Assembly: GCF_002864045.1 (NCBI RefSeq)
Contig: NZ_PJPV01000069.1
Location: forward strand, 1-33,066
Source: Endozoicomonas acroporae
GTDB taxonomy: Bacteria > Pseudomonadota > Gammaproteobacteria > Pseudomonadales > Endozoicomonadaceae
Length of the DNA stretch: 33,066 nt
Direction of reading: 5' to 3'
Below the pieces are notes generated by a model. The model saw only the letters and a program-made list of their open reading frames with translations, was not told the DNA's origin and did not search any database. Shown in pieces: positions 17,324-27,791 of the stretch (position 1 is the stretch's first letter; each line of letters starts with the position of its first letter). A program made the translations under genes and the position numbers.

Positions 17324-19165
17324 TTATTCACCCTGCCACCAGGTATTGATGATCATGGGGTAATCCGTGGTTACCGCCGGTCGCTTGATATGACTCTGGT
17401 AGGCAAGTCTGACTTTGCCAAAATACCACAGTGGAATACCGTAGTGATTCCAGAGCAGCACCCGGTCAAGGCTGTGAATAATGGTTTCCAGCTCTTTCTG
17501 ACTACCGGCTCCTGGTATTTTCTCCAGCAGCGCATCAATCACCGGGTTTTTGATACCGGCCAGATTCTGGGTATCGGGTATATCCGCATTACTGGAGTGA
17601 AAGTACCTGAATAGCTCACTGCCCAGTGAGAGTCCCAGGGAATAGGCATTACCCATGGTATCAAAATCCAGCTTTCTCACTCGCTGTAAATAGTTGCTGA
17701 TGTCGAGGACCCGGTATTTCAGCTCAATACCGATGCTGGCCAGGTTCTTTTTAAACGGTAAAACAAGCCTGTCCGCCAGATGACTGGAAGTGATCAGCTC
17801 AAACGTCAGCGGTTCTTGCTGTTGGTTGACCAGTTTGCCCCCCTTGAAATGCCACCCAGCTTCATTCAGTAGAGCCAGTGCCTGTTGCTGTTGGGCTCTG
17901 ATCGAACCATCGCCCCGGGTTTTGGGTGATAAAAATGGCTGATGGAACAGGGCATCGGGCAGTTGCGTGCGAAATGGGGCTAACAGCGCCTGTTCATGGG
18001 CAGAGGGCAGACCTGAAGCGGCGTATATGGAGTTTGGAAAGTAACTGTTAGCCCGGACATAGGCATTTTCAAACAGTGTCCGGTTGCTCCACTCGAAATC
18101 CAGCAGATAGCCAAGCGCTTTTCTTACCCGAATATCATTAAAGGGAGCCCGGCGGGTGTTGAACACGACCATTGGGCTGCCAATAATCATTTTGGTTGGA
18201 ATTTCAGCCTTCATCACTTTGCCAGAGATAATGTCGGGAAAGTTGTAGGCCCAGGTCCAGTTTTTGGCAATGGGTTCGAAATAGAGACTAAGCGCCCCGG
18301 ATTTAAAAGCTTCAAAGGCGGTGGTCAGATCCCGATAGAAATAGAGCGTGATCTGATCGAAGTTGTATTTGCCCCGGTTTACCGGCAGATCCTTCCCCCA
18401 GTAATCCTTAACCCGGGTAAAGGTAACCGATGATCCTCCTTCCACATGGGTGATTTTGTAGGGGCCGCTGCCCAGTGGCGGCGTCAGTCTGGATTTTCCG
18501 TTAAGCCCGTCTTTCCAGTAGTGCGCAGGCAGAACTGGCAGCTCGGCAGCACAAAACAGTTGATCCCGGTTGCCAGACCTCTTGAAGTGAAAGCGAACCC
18601 GGTGTTGATCAAGAACCTCAACACGCGCAATGGGCTTTAGCTGAATCTGATATTTGACCGGGCCTTTGGCGCGCAGGTATTCAAAAGAGAACTCAACGTC
18701 CTCTGCCGTAATCGAATGACCATCATGAAAGCGGGCGTTAGGGTGGAGGTTAAAGGTTATCCATTGGCTGTCGTCAGGGTACTCCACTGATTGGGCAATC
18801 AGGCCATAAGCAGAGCGGGCTTCATCGCCGGTCGGGCTGTAAGCGCCCGTCCCCACCATCAAGGGTTCGTTCAAACCGAGAAAACCCAAAGTAAAAAATC
18901 GCAGCGGTGAGATTTGGGAGATGTGGGTTCCGGTTTGGGAATATGGATTTAATGTATCAAAGACTCCAATGGCGGCAATATTCAGTTTGCCTCTTTTCGG
19001 GGCGTGAGGATTGACGTAATCGAAGTGCCTGAAGCCTTCCGGGTATTTAAGGTCATCAAATCGTGAGAGTCCGTGTGACTTATGCAGGATGGGCGTTTCT
19101 GCCATCACCAGCAAACTGACAACAGAGGCTAACACTGCCAGAAACATCAGGCTTTTCTGTTTCAA
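17324..19165 (-). CDS. YejA-like periplasmic peptide-binding protein (ABC transporter family 5)
   Basis: Solute-binding protein of the oligopeptide/microcin C type. After a signal peptide (MKQKSLMFLAVLASVVSLLVMA, cut before ETP) it shows FRHFDYVNPHAPKRGKL, RFHDGHSITAEDVEF, GSGPYKI and RVKDYWGKDLPVNRGKYNFD, all as in Escherichia coli YejA. The frame is open to a TTG at 19183, but the TTG at 19165 is preferred: AAAGGAG lies five bases upstream, and the signal peptide then has a normal N-terminus (613 residues). No permease or ATPase gene is adjacent, so it is an orphan binding protein here. It lies upstream of def on the same strand and is divergent from tsaP across 282 bases. Confidence 0.92.
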   Translation of the reverse strand: MKQKSLMFLAVLASVVSLLVMAETPILHKSHGLSRFDDLKYPEGFRHFDYVNPHAPKRGKLNIAAIGVFDTLNPYSQTGTHISQISPLRFFTLGFLGLNEPLMVGTGAYSPTGDEARSAYGLIAQSVEYPDDSQWITFNLHPNARFHDGHSITAEDVEFSFEYLRAKGPVKYQIQLKPIARVEVLDQHRVRFHFKRSGNRDQLFCAAELPVLPAHYWKDGLNGKSRLTPPLGSGPYKITHVEGGSSVTFTRVKDYWGKDLPVNRGKYNFDQITLYFYRDLTTAFEAFKSGALSLYFEPIAKNWTWAYNFPDIISGKVMKAEIPTKMIIGSPMVVFNTRRAPFNDIRVRKALGYLLDFEWSNRTLFENAYVRANSYFPNSIYAASGLPSAHEQALLAPFRTQLPDALFHQPFLSPKTRGDGSIRAQQQQALALLNEAGWHFKGGKLVNQQQEPLTFELITSSHLADRLVLPFKKNLASIGIELKYRVLDISNYLQRVRKLDFDTMGNAYSLGLSLGSELFRYFHSSNADIPDTQNLAGIKNPVIDALLEKIPGAGSQKELETIIHSLDRVLLWNHYGIPLWYFGKVRLAYQSHIKRPAVTTDYPMIINTWWQGE

Positions 19166-19447
19166 AGTCGCTCCTTTATCCAAGCCACACCGGGATACTG
19201 GCTCAGGAAACTACAACAACAGCTAATAGTAGCCTTATTCTTCCTGATCCAGCGCTGAGAATGCAGGGCTATTTATGTGACCTGATCTTGAGAATCGGAT
19301 ACGAACGCCGAGAACTAACAGAGAGCCGATTGCCCACAGGCTGAAGCGGTTGATACACTGTTCCTAAACAAAGAAATCTGGTGTGGCACACATAAACTCA
19401 ACAGGCCCTAACGTAAACTAAAAACTATTCAAGGGATCGGGACGACA

Positions 19448-20485
19448 ATGAGACGCTTTGCTCTGGCAGGAATCCTGCTTTGCATGTCTTCACTGGGATT
19501 GGCATTCGATAGCCCGGTAAAGGCAGACTCCCCCAGCAGGTACACCGTTGAGAAAGGCGATACCCTCTGGGATATATCCACTACGTTTCTGGACAGCCCG
19601 TGGTTATGGCCGGAAATCTGGCATGCTAACCCCCAGATAGAGAATCCCCATCTGATTTACCCTGGCGATGTGGTCAGTCTGGTTTATATCAATGGCCAGC
19701 CCAGGCTGATGATTTCCAGTCGCGGGAAGCCAGGTCGAACGATTAAATTAACACCAAAAATCCGGGTGAAGCCCGGAGAGTCAGCAATCCCGGCGATTCC
19801 TTTGAGTGCTGTGCAAAGTTATTTAAAGGGCGGTCATGTCTTCTCCAGCGAGGAACAGCTGGACAACGCACCTTATGTATTTGCTGCGAAAGATGGCAAA
19901 TTGGCTTCAGGGGCCGGGGATAAAATATACGCACGGGGCGATTTTGCCGGGCACAACCTGCGATTTGATGTCGTCCGCCGTGGCCAGCAGATTGTTGACC
20001 CGGAAACCGATGAAATGCTGGGGCTTATTGGTATTGATGTGGGAACCATCAACTTGAGTCATGTCAGGGAAGGGGTTGCCTCCATGGTCGTGCAGGACAG
20101 TAGAATGGAGATGAAACCCGGTGACCGGGTGGTCAGCCAGGATGCCAGCGGACTGGTCACGACGTTTTTTCCAAGAGCGCCGGCTGCGCCTTTAGAGGGC
20201 ATTGTCACCGCAAGCCTGAACAACACCAAAAAGGTTTCCAAGTTTGATACGGTGGTTATCAACAAAGGAGAACGGGAACGTCTCAGGCAGGGGGATGTCC
20301 TGGCCGTCTATCGAAAGACAGAGGAAGCCCTGGACCCATTTACCAATGAACAGGTTACTCTGCCATCCGAGAGAATCGGTTTGGTGATGGTTTATCGACC
20401 TTTTGAAAAAATGAGCTATGGTATTGTGCTATCAGCTAAAGAGGATATTGAAGTTGGCTATATCCTCCGGAGCCCACAACCATAA
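19448..20485 (+). CDS. tsaP: LysM-domain protein, TsaP-like
   Basis: A 345-residue exported protein. The signal peptide (RRFALAGILLCMSSLGLA) precedes one LysM domain at about 31-78: YTVEKGDTLWDIS, a WLWPEIWHANP insert typical of this group, and IYPGDVVSL. The C-terminal part resembles the FlgT-C-like domain of TsaP (EGIVTASLNNTKKVSKFDTV, GDVLAVYRK). TsaP binds peptidoglycan and rings the type IV pilus secretin, and its gene lies upstream of dprA in Pseudomonas as here. No pilus genes are in the window, so the pilus role is by homology. GGGA lies about five bases before the ATG. It is divergent from the YejA-like gene. Confidence 0.85.
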   Translation: MRRFALAGILLCMSSLGLAFDSPVKADSPSRYTVEKGDTLWDISTTFLDSPWLWPEIWHANPQIENPHLIYPGDVVSLVYINGQPRLMISSRGKPGRTIKLTPKIRVKPGESAIPAIPLSAVQSYLKGGHVFSSEEQLDNAPYVFAAKDGKLASGAGDKIYARGDFAGHNLRFDVVRRGQQIVDPETDEMLGLIGIDVGTINLSHVREGVASMVVQDSRMEMKPGDRVVSQDASGLVTTFFPRAPAAPLEGIVTASLNNTKKVSKFDTVVINKGERERLRQGDVLAVYRKTEEALDPFTNEQVTLPSERIGLVMVYRPFEKMSYGIVLSAKEDIEVGYILRSPQP

Positions 20486-20537
20486 GTAACCATTTATTCA
20501 AACAACAGCCCGAATGTTTACCGGGTGCTTCATTGGA

Positions 20538-20586
20538 TGTGTGGCTTATTCGGACAGAGCTGTTAATAACCAGAATAAGCCACACA
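20538..20586. promoter_or_regulatory. Strong hairpin between tsaP and dprA
   Basis: A perfect 14-bp inverted repeat, TGTGTGGCTTATTC (20538-20551) and GAATAAGCCACACA (20573-20586), encloses a 21-base loop. It ends just before the dprA ribosome-binding site (GGAAAGAG, about 20592). There is no T-run, so it is not a classic terminator; an mRNA structure or protein-binding palindrome is possible. Confidence 0.55.
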
Positions 20587-20605
20587 ACTCCGGAAAGAGA
20601 ATTCA

Positions 20606-21739
20606 ATGATATACACTGATACCGACCAGAAGGACTGGTTACAGCTGCTCCCCTGGCTAACCCTTTCCCTGATTCCGGGGCTGGGACCCATCAAATCCAG
20701 CCAGCTTATCGACAAATTTCAACATCCCAGCCAGCTTTTTTCCGCATCATTTAACCAACTGAAGGGTATTATTCCGGAGAAACTGGCCAGTTCGCTGGTC
20801 AATGCCCACAGAGACTCATCTATTCAGAAACAGTTGCACCTGACACAGACATGGCTGCAAGCCAGTCAGGCCCATGCCATTGTGACACCAGATTCCCATC
20901 TCTATCCCAAAGCGCTGAAAGAGCTGCCTGATGCACCGGTTGTGCTCTACGTCATTGGTAACAGTCAGCTAATCAGTGAGCCACAGCTGGGCGTTGTCGG
21001 TAGCCGAAGGCCGACACCAAATGGTCGCCGGGTGGCCCGGGAGTTTTGTGAACACTTATCAAGAAGTGGCCTGGTGGTTACCAGTGGTATGGCACTAGGA
21101 ATCGATGCGGCTGCCCACCAGGGCGCACTGGGTTGTTATGGTGCGACAGTTGCCGTGTTGGGTACCGGTGTGGATCAGGTTTATCCGGCAAGGCATGAGG
21201 ATCTTTATCAGTTGATTGCCAGTCAGGGGGCCATCGTCAGTGAATATCCACTGGGAACAAAACCCTTTGCCGGTAACTTTCCCCGTCGCAATCGTATTCT
21301 GTCCGGTTTATCCCTGGGAGTTCTGGTGGTTGAAGCGGCACTGGAAAGCGGCTCGTTAATCTCGGCAAGGCTGGCCGCGGAGCAGGGGCGTGAGGTTTTT
21401 GCCATACCGGGTTCGGTGCTGAACCCGTTAAGCCGAGGGTGTCATAAGCTGATCCGCGAAGGTGCGGTGCTGGTAGAAAGCCCTGATGATGTATTAATTG
21501 AACTCGCACCACAGCTCCATGGTGTTATGAATGAATTCTCTCCATCCACTCCCAGTCGCAAAGAGACAGACCCACTGCGGCTTAAAGTTATTGAAGTGAT
21601 GGGGTTTGACGTTGTCAGTGCGGATCAAATCAGCACACTGTCCGGGATTCCTTTTGCGGAGCTTTCTGTCGTGCTGACCGAAATGGAGCTTGATGGCGTA
21701 ATAGAGTCCACATCCGGTGGTTTTATTCGTCTTGGCTGA
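20606..21739 (+). CDS. dprA: DNA-processing protein DprA (Smf)
   Basis: Binds incoming single-stranded DNA and loads RecA during transformation. At 377 residues it has an N-terminal helical/SAM-like region (LSLIPGLGPIKSSQL), the Rossmann core with VGSRRPTPNGRRVA (about 131-144) and SGMALGIDAAAHQGAL (160-175), then PRRNRILSGLS and a SGSLISARLAAEQGREVFAIPG block. A C-terminal winged-helix DprA domain follows (ISTLSGIPFAELSVVLTEME). It lies between tsaP and tsaC as in Pseudomonas. The start at 20606 has GGAAAGAG upstream. Confidence 0.96.
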   Translation: MIYTDTDQKDWLQLLPWLTLSLIPGLGPIKSSQLIDKFQHPSQLFSASFNQLKGIIPEKLASSLVNAHRDSSIQKQLHLTQTWLQASQAHAIVTPDSHLYPKALKELPDAPVVLYVIGNSQLISEPQLGVVGSRRPTPNGRRVAREFCEHLSRSGLVVTSGMALGIDAAAHQGALGCYGATVAVLGTGVDQVYPARHEDLYQLIASQGAIVSEYPLGTKPFAGNFPRRNRILSGLSLGVLVVEAALESGSLISARLAAEQGREVFAIPGSVLNPLSRGCHKLIREGAVLVESPDDVLIELAPQLHGVMNEFSPSTPSRKETDPLRLKVIEVMGFDVVSADQISTLSGIPFAELSVVLTEMELDGVIESTSGGFIRLG

Positions 21740-21964
21740 TTTGTGAATCAGCGGAAAGGATCGTGCTTTACATTTCCGGGTGTTGCTTCTGAATTTCTCT
21801 TGCTAGACTAGCGAACCTTACTGGTGATGCTTCGGAAACTATCAGTAGCCCGTGTGTTGTAATTTCGGGCTGACTATCTGGCGAATGCTGAAGCAGTTCT
21901 TGCAAAAAACGCTGATCTCCAGCGGCCGTTAACTAGCTGAGAGTTATCTCTGAGAGATGTTTTC

Positions 21965-23472
<1,508 letters not shown>

Positions 23473-23490
23473 ATCAAGAGGGTCTGAATC

Positions 23491-24315
23491 ATGGCTGGGC
23501 CAGTAGACACGTATGCAGTAATGGGGAACCCTATTGCCCACAGCAAATCACCGGTCATTCACACACTGTTTGCTGATCAGACTGACCAAAGTCTGCGTTA
23601 CACCGCCCTGTTGGTTGACGTTGGCGGCTTTAAAAAAGCGATTGATGAATTCTTTGAAAACGGTGATCTGGGGTTAAGTATCACCTTACCCTTTAAGGAA
23701 GAGGCGTGGCAGTTAGCTGAGAAGAGAACGTCACGAGCAGAAAAAGCCGGGGCGGTAAACACCTTGTGGCAGGAACATGGCCAGCTGCATGGGGACAACA
23801 CCGATGGGCTTGGCCTGGTGGCAGATCTCCAGGCAAATAACGGTGTAACCATTAAAGGCGCTCGGGTACTTATTCTGGGGGCCGGTGGTGCCGTGAGAGG
23901 AGTGCTTGAGCCCCTGCTTGCAGAGCGACCGGTTGAAGTTGTGATTGCCAATCGAACCCGTAGCAAGGCTGACACGCTGGTTGAACTCTTTACGGATAAA
24001 GCCATTTCTGCCTGTGGATTCGACGATATAGAGGGCCGTTTTGAGCTGGTGATCAACGGCACCGCTGCCAGCCTGCAGGGAGAAATACCACCCATACCCG
24101 GCCATATTATTGATCAGAACACCTGCTGTTATGACATGATGTACGGTGCCGACGAAACCGTTTTCAATCGCTGGTGTCGTGAGCAGGGGGCAGGCAAAAC
24201 CATTGACGGGCTTGGTATGCTGGTTGAACAGGCGGCAGAGCAGTTTGCCATTTGGCGTGGTGTTCGTCCTGACACTCGCCAGATACTTGACCTGTTGCGG
24301 AATGAAATGGCCTGA
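23491..24315 (+). CDS. aroE: Shikimate dehydrogenase
   Basis: NADPH-dependent reduction of 3-dehydroshikimate to shikimate in aromatic amino-acid synthesis. At 274 residues it shows the substrate-binding NPIAHSKSP at the N-terminus, the catalytic Lys in TLPFKEEA, NTDGLG, the dinucleotide motif ILGAGGAVRGVL, and NRTRSKA, which reads the NADP 2'-phosphate. AGAGGG lies nine bases before the ATG. It follows hemF, as in Pseudomonas. Confidence 0.97.
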   Translation: MAGPVDTYAVMGNPIAHSKSPVIHTLFADQTDQSLRYTALLVDVGGFKKAIDEFFENGDLGLSITLPFKEEAWQLAEKRTSRAEKAGAVNTLWQEHGQLHGDNTDGLGLVADLQANNGVTIKGARVLILGAGGAVRGVLEPLLAERPVEVVIANRTRSKADTLVELFTDKAISACGFDDIEGRFELVINGTAASLQGEIPPIPGHIIDQNTCCYDMMYGADETVFNRWCREQGAGKTIDGLGMLVEQAAEQFAIWRGVRPDTRQILDLLRNEMA

Positions 24316-24394
24316 CAGGTTCTATACTCCTGAACATGATTCTTTATATTGCCTGTTCTGCTATATGGGATGATTTTCAGGTATTGGATAAGTT

Positions 24395-25087
24395 ATGGAT
24401 AAAGCGCTACCAGTCACTGTGATGCCAGCCAATGTGATTACTAAAGACCTATTACCGGGTGACCTGCTTTTTCAACTGCGCTCAGGTGGCGAAGCCGAAT
24501 GGGTTATCAGTCGGCTCTTTGCGGGTCGGGATGGTGCAGCCATTAATCATGTCGCACTCTACGACGGCGATGGTATGGTTATAGAAGCTGTAATGCCCCG
24601 GGTGCAGAAAACCTCTTTGGATGACTTTGTCAGTAGCTCAGTTTTAGACAACCATGGCAGACCGTGTGTCCTGATCTGTCGGCTGGCATCGAGCTTCTCG
24701 ACACTGGTACCGGATGCCCTGGCGTTTGCAGAGCAGCAGCTTTCGGTACCCTATGATCCACACTACCGGCAGAATCAGGAAGAGCACCAGAAAAGCTGGT
24801 ATTGCAGTGAATTAATTGTTCATGCGTTTTGCCATGCCAATAAAGGCATTTTCCTGTTTGAAGAAACACCGATGAGTTTCCGGGATATGGAAACCGGAGA
24901 GCTGATGCCGTTCTGGATTGACCATTATCAAGCCATTGGCCAGGAGATCCCGGAAGGGCTTCCCGGCTCACACCCGGCGCTGCTCTCCTGCTCCGACAAG
25001 CTAATGTCCATTAATAGTCTTGGATCACTTCCAGCAAAAAGTTGTCAGGATTTATGCAGCCTGGAGCCAGGGTCAACTCTGGCCTAG
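24395..25087 (+). CDS. YiiX/YaeF-like permuted papain-fold protein
   Basis: A 230-residue protein of the permuted NlpC/P60 (YiiX, formerly DUF830) group. The N-terminal DLLPGDLLFQL block is followed by INHVALYDGDGMVIEAV (His52 and Glu64) and then SWYCSELIVHAF (Cys137). This His-before-Cys order defines the circularly permuted papain fold, and the triad looks intact. Members are peptidases, amidases or acyltransferases acting on cell wall or lipid; the substrate is unknown. There is no signal peptide, so it may be cytoplasmic or exported by another route. It follows aroE by 79 bases. Confidence 0.8.
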   Translation: MDKALPVTVMPANVITKDLLPGDLLFQLRSGGEAEWVISRLFAGRDGAAINHVALYDGDGMVIEAVMPRVQKTSLDDFVSSSVLDNHGRPCVLICRLASSFSTLVPDALAFAEQQLSVPYDPHYRQNQEEHQKSWYCSELIVHAFCHANKGIFLFEETPMSFRDMETGELMPFWIDHYQAIGQEIPEGLPGSHPALLSCSDKLMSINSLGSLPAKSCQDLCSLEPGSTLA

Positions 25088-25305
25088 GACACTGCCTGAA
25101 CCGTTTTCTGATCAGATCTGCACCAGTTTCGATTAACCTCATTTTATGTTCCTGCCTGATAGACTGCTGTCTTAATTTAATCAGTCAGCGGGTAATCTGT
25201 GGCAACCACACAATCCCCCTCATTACTGCTGTTGAAACTTTTCTAAAAAGTTAATGTCTGCGCGCAGAGAGAAAATAATTTTCAGTTTGTGAATGAGGTA
25301 GTTCC

Positions 25306-26160
25306 ATGGCACCCAACTTTCCCGCTTTGGCTATTCCTGGTTTTGAGGCTGTTATGCAGGATCTGATGGCTGTGGCTCATGATGTTATGAATCGTGAGCC
25401 AGATGATGATTACATAATCGATATGCTTCCTGCCGTGCCGCAACATGTTGTCCCCTATATTCCTTCCGCCAGACACCAAAATGCTGCACCCAAAAAACTG
25501 GAGGAGTTCAGCATTACCTTGCCTGAAGTGCCTGATGATTCTCCCCCTCAGGCTTGTGCTCAGGAGAAAAATGAAAAGTCAGCAGGGGCAGAGGCCCCTG
25601 AGAGTTCAACAGAATGTAATCCGCCGGATGAGCTTGCTGCACGCCGGAAGAAAAAAACACAGCTGACCGATGCTATTATCGAATTACGACTTGAGTGTTC
25701 GAAAATTGAGCGTACATGGGCAACCTGTGTCCCCCGGGTGGATATCGATTCAAAAGAGGCCCAGGATGTCGTTTGCTACGCCACGGCCATGCGCTGCGGT
25801 GCATTGAAAAGGTCACTTGTCGCATACTATACGGCACAACTGGGAAAACAGGTGGAGATTGTTAATGTACAGGCGGAGGTTGTTAATGCACAGGCGGCAA
25901 AGGATCATGGCAGACATGCTAATGGTCAGCAGCCTGTGGCTCAACCTGCAATGAGATTACCCAATAACGTCAGTATTTGCGTGGAAGCAATGAAGTCATT
26001 GGAGTTAGCGAAAAATGTAACCGCTGTTTATGATCCGGACAAAGAGCCACTTGAGAGAGATGCCAGGCTGGCAGAAACCATCAAAACCTATGAAGCCTAT
26101 CAAAAAGTAAAAGGACAGTTGGTCGGCTTACAGGCATCCCTGCAGGCGATGAATGAATGA
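25306..26160 (+). CDS. Hypothetical protein with Pro-rich linker and helical C-terminal half
   Basis: I do not recognise this 284-residue protein. GAGG seven bases upstream supports the ATG at 25306. Residues 1-45 are acidic and hydrophobic. About 45-115 is Pro/Ser/Glu-rich and probably disordered. About 115-284 is helical and charged, with coiled-coil-like stretches and a small internal duplication (VEIVNVQAE, then VVNAQAAK). There is no signal peptide, membrane segment or catalytic motif. It occupies the place upstream of rsmG where mnmG usually lies, in a 1.2-kb spacer of accessory character. An effector or lineage-specific protein is possible but unsupported. Confidence 0.75.
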   Translation: MAPNFPALAIPGFEAVMQDLMAVAHDVMNREPDDDYIIDMLPAVPQHVVPYIPSARHQNAAPKKLEEFSITLPEVPDDSPPQACAQEKNEKSAGAEAPESSTECNPPDELAARRKKKTQLTDAIIELRLECSKIERTWATCVPRVDIDSKEAQDVVCYATAMRCGALKRSLVAYYTAQLGKQVEIVNVQAEVVNAQAAKDHGRHANGQQPVAQPAMRLPNNVSICVEAMKSLELAKNVTAVYDPDKEPLERDARLAETIKTYEAYQKVKGQLVGLQASLQAMNE

Positions 26161-26287
26161 TGGCGTCGATTTTATCAAAGTTATGAAATAGACTGATCAG
26201 TTATCTATTCTCATCAGTAAAGCCAGACGGCATCCAGGTAGCTTATCGTCACTGCAAGGCTTCACCGTCCGCTGGCTGAAGGAATCC

Positions 26288-26962
26288 ATGAACGCTTCTC
26301 AATCATCATTAACCGACCACTCCCTGGCTCAGACATTACAGAACGACATTGGCCGGGGGGCCAAATCACTCGGTCTTGATTTGTCCCCGGTTCAGGCGGA
26401 TTTGCTGACCCGCTATGTTCTGCTGCTGAACAAGTGGAATAAAGCCTACAATCTTACCGCCATTCGTGATCCCAGAGAGATGGTCTTCAGGCATATTGTT
26501 GATAGTCTGAGTATTGTTCCCCATATTTCTGGTGAGGTGATTCTGGATGTAGGCTCAGGCCCGGGACTGCCAGGCGTGGTTCTGGCGATTATGTACCCCG
26601 ATAAACAATTCACGACACTGGACAGCAATGGCAAGAAGACCCGCTTCATGCTTCAGGCAAAACTGGACCTTCAGCTCAATAATCTGGCAGTTGCTAATGC
26701 CCGCGTAGAGTCTTTTCAGGTAGATGTGCCTTTTGACGCCATTACTTCACGGGCATTCAGCTCATTGGTTAGTATGGTAGATGGCACAAAACACTTATTA
26801 TCACCTTCAGGTGTTTATCTGGCCATGAAAGGGCTATATCCTGAAGAAGAATTGAAGCAATTGATGGATCGTCACGAAATTGAGCTGGTTGGCTGTGAGC
26901 CTTTAAAGGTACCGGGTACAGACGGCGATCGTCATCTTGTCATTTTGCGTAACAGGCATTGA
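26288..26962 (+). CDS. rsmG: 16S rRNA (guanine-527-N7)-methyltransferase
   Basis: SAM-dependent methylation of G527 of 16S rRNA. The 224 residues contain LNKWNKAYNLTAIRD, RHIVDSL, the SAM-binding ILDVGSGPGLPGVVLAI (about 84-100) and the SRAFSSL block. AAGGA lies six bases before the ATG. It is followed after 16 bases by parA, the classic rsmG-parA-parB order. The usual upstream mnmG is absent. Confidence 0.97.
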   Translation: MNASQSSLTDHSLAQTLQNDIGRGAKSLGLDLSPVQADLLTRYVLLLNKWNKAYNLTAIRDPREMVFRHIVDSLSIVPHISGEVILDVGSGPGLPGVVLAIMYPDKQFTTLDSNGKKTRFMLQAKLDLQLNNLAVANARVESFQVDVPFDAITSRAFSSLVSMVDGTKHLLSPSGVYLAMKGLYPEEELKQLMDRHEIELVGCEPLKVPGTDGDRHLVILRNRH

Positions 26963-26978
26963 ATGGTATTAAACGGCT

Positions 26979-27788
26979 GTGGCTAAAATTCTAGCGGTAA
27001 CCAATCAGAAGGGGGGGGTTGGCAAAACCACTTCCTGCGTTAACCTATCGGCTTCCCTGGCGGCCAGTAAGCAGCGGGTACTGCTTATTGATGTTGACCC
27101 CCAGGGGAATGCCACCATGGGCAGCGGAATCGACAAACATGCTCAGCAATGGTCCGTTTACCATGTACTGACCGGGCGCTGTGATATCGAACAGGCAATC
27201 CTGCCATCCCGGGATGGCGGTTATGATGTTCTGGGGGCAAACGCCGACCTGACGGCAGCAGAGGTTGAGTTGATGGAGATGGACCGCAAGGAATCCAGAC
27301 TCCATGACGCACTTGCCAGAGTTGAAGATCAGTACGACTTTATCATGATCGACTGCCCTCCTTCTCTGAACATGCTGACCATTAATGCCATGGTGGCTGC
27401 CCGTGGGGTGATTATCCCGATGCAGTGCGAATACTATGCACTGGAAGGTCTGACTGCCCTGATGGAAACCATTGCAGGCCTGAGGGAAACCATCAATCCC
27501 GACTTGCACATCGAAGGTCTGCTGCGCACCATGTATGACCCGAGGATGACGCTGACCACAGAAGTATCGAGACAGCTCATCAACCATTTTGGTGATCAGG
27601 TCTATCGAACCGTGATTCCCCGTAATGTTCGACTTGCCGAGGCACCGAGTCACGGTAAGCCGGTACTGGCCTATGACCGGAACTCCCGTGGTGCGGTGGC
27701 TTATCTGGCCCTGGCCGGAGAGCTGGTACGCAAGCATGACATCAAGGGGCTTAACGGCAAGTCGACAAGGAAAACAGGAACTCACTGA
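26979..27788 (+). CDS. parA: Chromosome partitioning ATPase ParA (Soj)
   Basis: Deviant-Walker ATPase that positions ParB-bound origins on the nucleoid. The 269 residues begin MAKILAVTNQKGGVGKTTSCVN, with the Walker A Lys pair at 11 and 16. IMIDCPPSLNMLT (about 122-134) is the Walker B region. The start codon is GTG with only a weak ribosome-binding site, suggesting coupling to rsmG. The small size without an N-terminal HTH marks the chromosomal type, not the large plasmid ParA. parB follows after three bases. Confidence 0.97.
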   Translation: MAKILAVTNQKGGVGKTTSCVNLSASLAASKQRVLLIDVDPQGNATMGSGIDKHAQQWSVYHVLTGRCDIEQAILPSRDGGYDVLGANADLTAAEVELMEMDRKESRLHDALARVEDQYDFIMIDCPPSLNMLTINAMVAARGVIIPMQCEYYALEGLTALMETIAGLRETINPDLHIEGLLRTMYDPRMTLTTEVSRQLINHFGDQVYRTVIPRNVRLAEAPSHGKPVLAYDRNSRGAVAYLALAGELVRKHDIKGLNGKSTRKTGTH

Positions 27789-27791
27789 CCC

